Shown: positions 16,532 through 23,194 of the stretch, piece by piece
How positions within the stretch are numbered: the first letter of the stretch is position 1
Layout: each line of letters begins with the position of its first letter
From: Filobacillus milosensis
GTDB lineage: Bacteria > Bacillota > Bacilli > Bacillales > Alkalibacillaceae
Reading direction: 5' to 3'
DNA length: 35,839 nt
Assembly (NCBI RefSeq): GCF_004402015.1
Contig: NZ_SOPW01000025.1
Coordinates: 1-35,839 of the forward strand
The notes under the pieces: model-generated
Seen by the model: the letters and a program-made list of their open reading frames with translations, nothing else
What the model was told of the DNA's origin: nothing
Databases searched by the model: none
Translations under genes and position numbers: made by a program

Positions 16532-16576
16532 AAAAGCCATCAGTTCTCTCTGAATGTGAGAACTGATGGCTTTTTG
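16532..16576 (+). terminator. Terminator of the MmpL operon
   Basis: A perfect 17-bp stem (16532-16548 with 16558-16574) with a nine-base loop and a T run, right after the stop at 16528. Confidence 0.9.
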
Positions 16577-16593
16577 CAGATGCTTAATATAAT

Positions 16594-16740
16594 TTTATTA
16601 TCTAGTTTGCATGTTTTATTATCCAGTTAAGTACATTTATTATCCAAAATTAATCATTTATTATCTACTTCATAAGATTTATTATCTACTTTAACGATTT
16701 TATTATCTAAAATCAGAAATTTATTATCTACTTTACAGTT
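16594..16740. repeat. Seven tandem 21-bp units with invariant TTTATTATCYA core
   Basis: Units begin at 16594, 16615, 16636, 16657, 16678, 16699 and 16720, exactly 21 bases apart. The first 11 bases are TTTATTATC, then T or C, then A, in every unit; the other 10 vary freely. The nine-base block TTTATTATC is identical in all seven. On the minus strand a frame reads V/L-D-N-K in each unit but has two stops, and no synonymous change occurs in the three D-N-K codons, so conservation is at DNA or RNA level. It lies between the MmpL operon terminator and the 3' end of the convergent methyltransferase gene. Confidence 0.95.
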
Positions 16741-16779
16741 AACCAATTGACATATTACTTTATTCACTACCTTAAGCTA

Positions 16780-17397
16780 TTAATTAACCTTATTAGGTTT
16801 CGCCCAAACTAAGCTTATGATATCTAACCAATAACCTTCAACTTTATTAATCTGCAGATTAGACATTTCTATTAACTTCAAAATATCCCGATCACAATGA
16901 CAGCCTGATATTCTTCTAAATACGGGATCAATTACTTTTTGAGTTACCGAGAGAAAGCTATTTGAACTAAGCCCGTGCTCCATTAATAAAATCGTTCCAC
17001 CCTCTTTACACCAGTCATTGAAATGATTCAAAACATCTATTGGATTAGGATAGCTACATAATGATAGTGTCGATACGATACATTCAAATGAATCCCTCTC
17101 AAAATGTAATTTTTCAACATCTTCTTGGATAAAATTTGCATTCAATTGATAGTGTTCAGCGGTTTGTTTAGCACTTTTCAACATTTCCGAGCTGAAATCT
17201 ACAGCAGTTATATGTACGTTCTCTTGATCATAATGGGGAAAATTGGCTCCTACTCCCACTCCAACTTCTAACACTTTTCCTTGAACGTTATTTTCAATTA
17301 GCTGTTTTCTCCATTGAGCCAAAGTTGGGTTACAACGATGTTTTTCATACATGTTCACATGGTTATCGTATTTTTTAACTAACTTTTCTTTTTTCAA
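16780..17397 (-). CDS. Class I SAM-dependent methyltransferase
   Basis: A protein of 205 residues. Motif I is GKVLEVGVGVGANFPHY, followed by an acidic strand-2 end (ITAVDFSSEMLKSAKQ), FIQEDVEKLHF and FECIVSTLSLCSYPN. It resembles the UbiE/phosphatidylethanolamine methyltransferase-like group; the later HCDRDILKLIEMSNL is also typical of those. The start is TTG 17397 with GGAGGGG upstream, four bases after the stop of the frameshifted GNAT gene, so the two were one transcription unit. The 21-bp array follows its 3' end. Confidence 0.85.
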   Translation of the reverse strand: MKKEKLVKKYDNHVNMYEKHRCNPTLAQWRKQLIENNVQGKVLEVGVGVGANFPHYDQENVHITAVDFSSEMLKSAKQTAEHYQLNANFIQEDVEKLHFERDSFECIVSTLSLCSYPNPIDVLNHFNDWCKEGGTILLMEHGLSSNSFLSVTQKVIDPVFRRISGCHCDRDILKLIEMSNLQINKVEGYWLDIISLVWAKPNKVN

Positions 17398-17400
17398 CTT

Positions 17401-17965
17401 CTACCCCTCCTTTGTGGAGTTAGTTTCAATCAATTCTTTTCGACTACTTCTCAACACGGTAATGAATCCATCTAATATTTGATGGCTTTCATTGAACCCT
17501 TTTCGCTTATAAAAATTTAGCCCTGCTTCATTGCCATTTGAAACATAGATAAAATAGTCTTCTATATCTTCATATTGTTTTAACCATTGAACGGACAGGT
17601 CAAAAAGTTTGGAGCCCACGCCATATTTACGATACTCATCTTTTATGTAAAATTGTGATAAACAGCCTACGTTTTTTCTTTTGACCGAATTCATATCGAA
17701 AAAGGTAGCAAACTTGGTATCATAAGCTTCTTTAGGAGAGACATTGGCATACACATAGCCCACTAACTCTTCTCCATCTTTCACTACTACAATAATTTTC
17801 CTCTGCATCTTCAATTGAGGGCAGCATACGCGATTCAAAGTTCATAGAATCAAAAAGTTCAGGTTTAATGTGGGCAATCGACTTCTGATAAGCCATTAGT
17901 TCATTACAAAGATCTTTACAATATTCTGTTTGATCCTCTGAAATCACTTGATAACTTAATTCCAT
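17401..17965 (-). pseudogene. GNAT acetyltransferase gene with a frameshift
   Basis: The N-terminal half (MELSYQVISEDQTEYCKDLC, from 17965) and the C-terminal half, in the +1 frame from about 17800 to 17401, together give a GNAT protein of about 188 residues. The second half has EELVGYVYANVS, then FYIKDEYRKYGVGSKLFD (motif A, acetyl-CoA loop) and GLNFYKRKGFNE. The frames meet near 17790-17800 around GAAAATTATTGTAGTAG. A single-base insertion or a two-base loss would explain it. As read, no complete enzyme is made. Confidence 0.78.
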
Positions 17966-18019
17966 TATATTCCTCCTATGTATCTTTATTATTCCAAAAC
18001 ATTACTAATATAGCAAAAT

Positions 18020-18061
18020 AAAATCCACTAAATAGAGAGAAACTATCTAGTGGATTTTTTA
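18020..18061 (-). terminator. Terminator of the LytTR/DUF3021 pair
   Basis: AATCCACTA...ATAG pairs with CTAT...TAGTGGATT, with a flanking A run that is a T run on the minus strand. Just after the DUF3021 stop at 18068. Confidence 0.8.
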
Positions 18062-18067
18062 TAAATA

Positions 18068-18481
18068 CTAATTATTTTTACTTACTGTGCGGTTCATTTC
18101 TTTTTCCAGCTTTAGAAAGTACATTCTTGTACCTAACCAAAACATCGCATAACTCACTACAAATAGAGTAATAGCAATTAGTAATGGTACAACTCCCATC
18201 GGTACCCACCCTAGATAAAACGCAATAGGCAGCCAAATTGATATTGATACTAAAAAGTGAATCGTTGTTTGTTTCAATGGACTCCAAGTTTCTTTTTCAA
18301 AAATAAGTGAAGCTACACCAAAATAAACTCCTACTAGCATACTTCCCAACATGTTTTCCCATATGGTTGCAACGGTTTGTTCACTCCCAGTCATCATCAT
18401 AATGGTTAAAGCAATAAACGTAACTATCGCAGCAAAACCTAAACCTATAAAACTTCTTTTTAAAGCTTCATTAATCATCAT
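18068..18481 (-). CDS. DUF3021 family membrane protein
   Basis: A protein of 137 residues with four hydrophobic helices (about 12-32, 43-62, 77-95, 101-122). Length, four-helix layout and position directly downstream of a LytTR gene fit the DUF3021 family. In LytTR regulatory systems the membrane partner restrains the DNA-binding protein. It starts at ATG 18481, sharing one base with the LytTR stop, so translation is coupled. No exporter genes follow here, unlike many such loci. Confidence 0.8.
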   Translation of the reverse strand: MMINEALKRSFIGLGFAAIVTFIALTIMMMTGSEQTVATIWENMLGSMLVGVYFGVASLIFEKETWSPLKQTTIHFLVSISIWLPIAFYLGWVPMGVVPLLIAITLFVVSYAMFWLGTRMYFLKLEKEMNRTVSKNN

Positions 18482-18930
18482 TATTTACCTCCTATTATTA
18501 ACTTTTGCTTGATTTCACTAACATATTTTCTTGAAACATACTCTTTCTCTCCAGACTGAAAGAACACGCATAAATTGCCATTAAAAGCTAATTCAAAATG
18601 TTTAATTTGATCTAAATTACCAATAACAGATTTTGAGAATCGTGTGAAATGATGTGCTGCCAACATATCTTCTAATTCATATAATTTCATATTAAGCTCG
18701 ATTGATTGTCTGTGAATCACAGCATAGACCTTTCGATTTTGAGCATAGATGAATTCAACGTCATCAGGAGAAAGCAGTATAGATTTCTCTTCTTCTATTC
18801 CTACTATTCTTTTATTAGTCTTTTGATTAAGACTGTTAACTAGATTTTGAAGTTCTTCAGTCCATTCTTTAGCGTGAATCGTAATAAAAGTTTCTTCATA
18901 ATTATGATCAATATCGATATTGACTTTCAT
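18481..18930 (-). CDS. LytTR-domain DNA-binding regulator
   Basis: A protein of 149 residues. The C-terminal LytTR domain is visible from VEFIYAQNRKVYAVIH through LEDMLAAHHFTRFSKSVIGNLDQIKHFELAFNGNL to YVSRKYVSEIKQKL. There is no receiver domain; the N-terminus is a short beta/alpha stretch. Stand-alone LytTR plus a membrane partner is the known layout of LytTR regulatory systems. The ATG 18930 follows GGAGGGGGACAC. A promoter is visible at 18966-18994. Confidence 0.9.
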   Translation of the reverse strand: MKVNIDIDHNYEETFITIHAKEWTEELQNLVNSLNQKTNKRIVGIEEEKSILLSPDDVEFIYAQNRKVYAVIHRQSIELNMKLYELEDMLAAHHFTRFSKSVIGNLDQIKHFELAFNGNLCVFFQSGEKEYVSRKYVSEIKQKLIIGGK

Positions 18931-18965
18931 GTGTCCCCCTCCTCACCAATTACTATATCGGCAAT

Positions 18966-18994
18966 ATTGTATTTTTACATAAATGATTGAACAA
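18966..18994 (-). promoter_or_regulatory. Promoter of the LytTR gene
   Basis: Read on the minus strand: -35 TTGTTC (18989-18994), 17-base spacer, -10 TACAAT (18966-18971). A direct repeat TAACAT-N5-TAACAT at about 19052-19068 lies further upstream, one helical turn apart, and may be a regulator site. Confidence 0.6.
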
Positions 18995-19060
18995 CTTGCA
19001 TGATTTCGCACATGAATTAACTTAGTTAGTGAATGAGATGTATGAAATTTTGTAACATAT

Positions 19061-19086
19061 GTTTAACATTTGTAAAACTAGGTTAA
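19061..19086 (+). promoter_or_regulatory. Possible sigma-B promoter of the channel gene
   Basis: GTTTAA (19061-19066), a 14-base spacer and GGTTAA (19081-19086) approach the general stress consensus GTTTAA-N12-15-GGGTAT. No good housekeeping promoter is visible nearer the gene. Four of six bases match in the -10 part, so this is tentative. Confidence 0.4.
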
Positions 19087-19124
19087 TGGTTTTATATAAA
19101 TCAAATTATAAAGGAGATGATTAA

Positions 19125-20351
19125 ATGAGCGACTTAGGTTCATCATTTGAACGTATGTTAAGTGACTTAATTCAAGCGATACCTAATGTGATTGCTGCAC
19201 TGTTACTTTTACTTCTAGCTTGGATTGTCGCTGTCATTGTTAAAAATGTCGTACAAAAAGGATTCGTCAAACTAGGTGCACATAAGGGTTTAGGTAAAAC
19301 ATCTTTTGTCAGAGACGAAAAACACGGCGAAAGCATTCTTCATAGTATTGGGAAAATATTTTATTTCTTAGTTTTTATATTATTTATCCCTGCTATCTTA
19401 GATGCTTTAAGCATGGATTCAGTATCTGAGCCAATCACCAATATGATGGATAAGCTTCTTGGATTTATCCCTAACATCATTGCTGCTGCCATCATTTTAA
19501 CGATTGGGATCTTCATCGCTAAACTCATCAAAGACCTTTTCGAAAAATTCTTCAAGAGTCTAAATTTAGATAAATGGTTTAACAAAGTTAGCCCAAGCAA
19601 TACAGGTGGAACTGAAGCACAATCAACTCTATCAAATGTATTAGCCAATATCATTTTCATAATCATATTAATTCCAGTAATTACAATAGCACTCGAAGCA
19701 CTAAATATCGATACTATTTCTGAACCAATTCAAGATGTACTAAACGATGTACTCATGATGATTCCAAACATATTTGTGGCGATTATTCTAGTCATTGTTG
19801 GTTACTATCTAGCAAAACTACTAGGTAATTTACTAACTAGTCTATTAGAAGGAACTGGAATAAACAAAATCTATTCATCATTCGGTGTAGAAGACGAAAC
19901 AAAAAACCCTCCATTCGATTTAGCAAAAGCTCTAGGAACAATCACTAAAATTCTAATCATTCTATTCTTTACAGTTGAAGCTCTAAACGTACTAGAACTA
20001 GAAGTATTAAATACAATCGGAAATGCGTTAATTTCATATCTACCGTTCTTATTAAGTGCTTTACTAATACTTGGAGCAGGATTATATCTAGCAAACCTTC
20101 TTAACAATTGGATTAGAAAATATACTAATAGCCCATTATCTGCAGAAATTGTAAAGTATGTTGTTATTGTCTTTGCAGTATTTATGACACTAGATCAATT
20201 ACAATTTGCTAAAACAATTGTCAATCTAGCATTCTTACTCATTCTTGGTGGATTGATGGTTGCCTTTGCCATTTCATTCGGTATAGGTGGTCGCGACTTT
20301 GCAAAAAATCAACTAGAAAAACTAGAAGAAAAGTTAAACCGAAAAGAATAA
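19125..20351 (+). CDS. Mechanosensitive-channel-type membrane protein with four repeated helices
   Basis: A protein of 408 residues. A repeated unit of two phases, 'I-P-N-I-I-A-A ... G-x-x-x-A-K-L-I', occurs four times: IPNVIAALLLLLLAWIV, IPNIIAAAIILTIGIF, IPNIFVAIILVIVGYY and LPFLLSALLILGAGLY. This matches the conserved TM-helix (CmpX/YugF-like) proteins annotated as mechanosensitive channels; the MscS beta domain itself is absent. The C-terminus is a charged helix (FAKNQLEKLEEKLNRK). The ATG follows AAAGGAGATGATTAA. Own terminator at 20361. Likely a stress-related membrane protein, given the promoter form. Confidence 0.8.
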   Translation: MSDLGSSFERMLSDLIQAIPNVIAALLLLLLAWIVAVIVKNVVQKGFVKLGAHKGLGKTSFVRDEKHGESILHSIGKIFYFLVFILFIPAILDALSMDSVSEPITNMMDKLLGFIPNIIAAAIILTIGIFIAKLIKDLFEKFFKSLNLDKWFNKVSPSNTGGTEAQSTLSNVLANIIFIIILIPVITIALEALNIDTISEPIQDVLNDVLMMIPNIFVAIILVIVGYYLAKLLGNLLTSLLEGTGINKIYSSFGVEDETKNPPFDLAKALGTITKILIILFFTVEALNVLELEVLNTIGNALISYLPFLLSALLILGAGLYLANLLNNWIRKYTNSPLSAEIVKYVVIVFAVFMTLDQLQFAKTIVNLAFLLILGGLMVAFAISFGIGGRDFAKNQLEKLEEKLNRKE

Positions 20352-20360
20352 TTATTACTC

Positions 20361-20402
20361 GAAACGAGCAGCTGGTAAATAGCAGTTGCTCGTTTTCTCT
20401 TT
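20361..20402 (+). terminator. Terminator of the channel gene
   Basis: AAACGAGCAGCTG (20362-20374) pairs with CAGTTGCTCGTTT (20383-20395) with one G-T pair, and a T-rich tail follows. Confidence 0.85.
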
Positions 20403-20618
20403 CTAATAAGTAATATCACTATCAGCCGCCAGACCTAGAGTCAATCAGACATTATGCTGATATGAAATCAGTCATATAATGGATGTGAAATATATCATAA
20501 GTAGTATTATTTAAGTTAGACATAAATAATACATGTGTATATGGCGATTGGAATTATTTTTCAATGAAATTTTTGTGAATTATGTAAGAAAAAAGTTTCG
20601 AGTTCCTAAACTTTTATA
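20403..20618. other. Non-coding stretch before the lipoprotein promoter
   Basis: No gene is visible on either strand. The only structure is a spaced inverted repeat GTATTATT...AATAATAC (20504-20511 with 20525-20532). I see nothing else to support. Confidence 0.5.
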
Positions 20619-20648
20619 TTGACAATTTATTTCGGGAGGCGTTATAAT
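20619..20648 (+). promoter_or_regulatory. Promoter of the acidic lipoprotein gene
   Basis: Perfect -35 TTGACA (20619-20624), 18-base spacer, perfect -10 TATAAT (20643-20648). The leader is about 38 bases and includes the ribosome site AAGGAGGGGG. Confidence 0.85.
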
Positions 20649-20692
20649 TTCAATCGGAGTCAAAAATTTCAAAACATTAAGGAGGGGGTTTC

Positions 20693-21313
20693 ATGCGTTA
20701 TTTAGTAGTTCTACTTGCTTCGTTAATGCTGATCTTAACAGCGTGTGGCGGCAGCAATACAGACGATACTGAAAATAACAACAATGGAACAGAAGAAAAA
20801 GAGAATAACGAAGAGAAAGAAAATAACGAAGAGACTGAAGACACAGAAGGCTCTGAGGAAACTGCTAATCCAGAGGAATTAGTAGTTGAGAAGTTGAATG
20901 AATATGGTGAGGTTATGCAACAATTCCAAGACGAACATGTAGATGGTTCTACCGTTAAAGATATGGAAACTGTTGAAGACGTTGCTAACTACTTTTTAGA
21001 GAACGCACCAGTAACTGAGAAATATGCAAACCAAATTACAGGTAAAATCGTTGAAGCTGGTGACGAAGGATTAACATGGGTTGAATCTGATTTCGAACTT
21101 GTACCAGGAGATCATGAATTCCGTGTTTATTCTGTATTTGATGATAACTATCTAATTAACTACACGATTAAAGGTGATGCAACGGAAAACCGTGGTCACT
21201 ATACTTACAATGTAATTGAAAAAGATGGCGAATGGCTATTAAATGAAGTTCAATTCGGTTATCTTGATGGGGAATTCCCTAAAGAAGAAGAATCTGAAGA
21301 AGGTTCTGAATAG
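20693..21313 (+). CDS. Acidic lipoprotein
   Basis: A protein of 206 residues. Signal MRYLVVLLASLMLILTAC with lipobox LTAC; Cys18 would be lipidated. Then follows a low-complexity linker rich in Asn and Glu with a repeated EKENNEEKENNEE, and a folded acidic domain (about 60-200) ending in another Glu/Ser stretch. Such an acidic, repeat-rich linker acts as a spacer to the cell wall. The promoter is near-consensus, so it is likely highly expressed. The domain looks NTF2- or cystatin-like in size only; I do not recognise it. Confidence 0.8.
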   Translation: MRYLVVLLASLMLILTACGGSNTDDTENNNNGTEEKENNEEKENNEETEDTEGSEETANPEELVVEKLNEYGEVMQQFQDEHVDGSTVKDMETVEDVANYFLENAPVTEKYANQITGKIVEAGDEGLTWVESDFELVPGDHEFRVYSVFDDNYLINYTIKGDATENRGHYTYNVIEKDGEWLLNEVQFGYLDGEFPKEEESEEGSE

Positions 21314-21322
21314 TAATAAACT

Positions 21323-21357
21323 AAGCCTTGAATCTATTAATAGATTCAAGGCTTTTT
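21323..21357. terminator. Bidirectional terminator
   Basis: A perfect 14-bp stem (21323-21336 with 21341-21354) and a T run. It lies between convergent genes ending at 21313 and 21364 and can serve both. Confidence 0.9.
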
Positions 21358-21363
21358 AGATAT

Positions 21364-22332
21364 TTAATAACCTATTATTTCTCTAAAACGTTCATTCTCC
21401 TTTAAATCATAGAAAGCTTGATCCTCCAAGGCCCATTCGTTATAAGTACCATCCATCGAAATGGATTTTTCTAACAGATTAAGTGATTCCTCCACTTTAT
21501 TGAACTTAATCAATACTCGACTTTTTCCATAATAACCTGAAGCCTGTTCCGGAAATTTCGTTATAACTTTATCATATACAGCTAACGATTCTTCAAATTT
21601 ACCTAAATCATATAAAACATCGGCTTTATATGTGTACGCATCAATATCTGAGCCATCTATTTCTATAATTTGATTAAGTAATGAGACAGCTTTATTGAGT
21701 TCCCCCAAATAATCATGACTTGAAACTAAGTACCACAGTCCATCAACATCTTCTGGGAAGTACATCATATAATCATAGAATTGAGATAATGCTCCTTCAA
21801 AATCTTCTGTATAATAAAGTGCTACCCCTTTTCCATAAATAGCCCAAGGATTTTCAGGGTTAAATGCAATGGCTTCATTATAATACGTTAATGCCTCTTC
21901 ATCCCTATCTACTGCTACTAATGCATTTCCCATATTCACAAAATCTGCATCATCATTAGGTTCTACTTCTAAAGCTTTTCTCGCATATTCAATTGCCTCT
22001 TCAAATCTGCCTAAATTGTGAAGTGCCCATGATTTATTATTTAATGCAGAATCAAATTTAGGATCTTCCTTTAAAGCGATATTTAATGACTTTAAAGCTT
22101 CTTTGTTTTGACCAATCTCAGTTAAAATATAACCTTTCTCTGCATGAAGTTCATAATCTTTAGGATATTTCTCAATACGTTCTTCTATGTAACTTAATGC
22201 AGCTTCAAATTCCCCTTTTGCATAAAAAGCTTCAACCTTTTCAGTATCTACAAAATAATCCTTTGGCATAAGTGTAGTTGGGCTACATCCAACCAATAAA
22301 AATAGTAAACTAAATAATATGACCTTTTTCAA
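21364..22332 (-). CDS. TPR-repeat lipoprotein
   Basis: A protein of 322 residues. Lipoprotein signal MKKVILFSLLFLLVGC (lipobox LVGC). The mature part is a run of about eight tetratricopeptide repeats, each near 34 residues, recognisable as A-x-x-x-G...A-x-x-x-x-x-x-A-x-x-x-x-P (for example YNEAIAFNPENPWAIYGKG, YARKALEVEPNDDADF). TPR arrays bind other proteins, so it probably scaffolds something at the outer membrane face. The start is TTG 22332 with GAGGT upstream. The partner cannot be named. Confidence 0.85.
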   Translation of the reverse strand: MKKVILFSLLFLLVGCSPTTLMPKDYFVDTEKVEAFYAKGEFEAALSYIEERIEKYPKDYELHAEKGYILTEIGQNKEALKSLNIALKEDPKFDSALNNKSWALHNLGRFEEAIEYARKALEVEPNDDADFVNMGNALVAVDRDEEALTYYNEAIAFNPENPWAIYGKGVALYYTEDFEGALSQFYDYMMYFPEDVDGLWYLVSSHDYLGELNKAVSLLNQIIEIDGSDIDAYTYKADVLYDLGKFEESLAVYDKVITKFPEQASGYYGKSRVLIKFNKVEESLNLLEKSISMDGTYNEWALEDQAFYDLKENERFREIIGY

Positions 22333-22437
22333 TTTTAATAACCTCGTCTCTCTAGTATGTAGTTATCTTACAATATATTTATCGGTAAGTTTTGGTCGTT
22401 TATATAGAAAGTTGTATTTTCTTTTGATAAACATAAT

Positions 22438-22474
22438 AAAACCAGTTAGAGAATTCTTCTCACTAACTGGTGCT
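22438..22474 (-). terminator. Hairpin terminator (minus strand)
   Basis: ACCAGTTAG (22441-22449) pairs with CTAACTGGT (22463-22471), with further GAGAA/TTCTC pairing. On the minus strand TTTTATTAT follows. It would end transcripts from the SRPBCC gene and the remnant at 22520. Confidence 0.7.
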
Positions 22475-22519
22475 AAAATTATTACCTTATAAAATTTTAT
22501 CTTATTTTCAGCCTTTCTT

Positions 22520-22650
22520 CTACAAATAATTTATGGCTTCCTTCACATATTTATCCAAATCACTAGGGTGCGTAGTGATACCCTTCTCGCTGGTCATTCT
22601 GTAATTTGTTCATTGAATCTTTCATAAAACTGCTCAAATTCGTTCCCTCA
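22520..22650 (-). pseudogene. Decayed small gene remnant
   Basis: Following a good ribosome site GGGGGAGG near 22655, two minus-strand frames give NEFEQFYERFNEQITE and, in another frame, MTSEKGITTHPSDLDKYVKE ending at 22520. Joined they look like one small helical protein of about 45 residues split by one-base shifts. I do not know the family. The rest of the interval 22333-22672 contains only the hairpin at 22438. Confidence 0.4.
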
Positions 22651-22672
22651 CAAACCTCCCCCTTTTATTAGA

Positions 22673-23107
22673 TTATGATGAATTTTTTTTACTCCAACTG
22701 AAAATGGGTTGACCACTCTCTATTAATGTTTTCATTTCAGACAAAACAATAGGCCAGAACTTGTACGCTCGTCCCATTAACTTATCATGTGTTAAAGTTA
22801 ACTTCACCACATCTTCATTCTCCACTTTCTCCAGTTCATAAGTAATTATCGAAGGTGCAAGTTCATCTCCAACATCGTTCCAACTATACTTTAGCTTTCC
22901 ATAGGGGTTAGACTCTAGTATTTCACCCTTTCCATCTAATTCACCATTGTTCTTCCTAAATTCTACAATTGAACCTTCCTTCCAATCAGAGTGAGCCCCT
23001 AGTGTCACAAAGTACTTTTTCGTATCTTCAGTACTTGTTAAGGCTTTCCAAAGTCGTTCTAAGGATGTCGCGATAAAGATTTCATATACATACGGTTGAT
23101 CTTCCAC
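22673..23107 (-). CDS. SRPBCC (AHSA1-like) domain protein
   Basis: A protein of 144 residues: the N-terminal VYEIFIATSLERLWKALT is the first strand and helix of activator-of-Hsp90-like START-fold proteins, with later GKLKYSWN and YELEKVENEDVVKLTLTHD strands and a long C-terminal helix. Such proteins bind lipid-like or hydrophobic ligands. The start is GTG 23107 with only a weak ribosome site (AAAGGG directly abutting), and a stop codon precedes it closely. In many Bacilli this domain follows an ArsR regulator; none is seen here. Confidence 0.8.
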   Translation of the reverse strand: MEDQPYVYEIFIATSLERLWKALTSTEDTKKYFVTLGAHSDWKEGSIVEFRKNNGELDGKGEILESNPYGKLKYSWNDVGDELAPSIITYELEKVENEDVVKLTLTHDKLMGRAYKFWPIVLSEMKTLIESGQPIFSWSKKNSS

Positions 23108-23194
23108 CCTTTAACACCTACATTTTATATATTTTTCCGTGTTTAGTGTATACTGTGCTTTTATTTTTGTCTAATTATTCTGAATATTTTTAAC

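Noticed and set aside
16594-16740. CRISPR array
   Set aside because: The fixed part is only 11 bases and the variable part 10, far shorter than CRISPR repeats and spacers, and no cas genes are near.
16594-16740. Tandem peptide repeat on the minus strand
   Set aside because: Two in-frame stops and no synonymous changes in the fixed codons.
20403-20618. A hidden small gene or RNA
   Set aside because: No frame with a ribosome site and no clear structure beyond one spaced inverted repeat.
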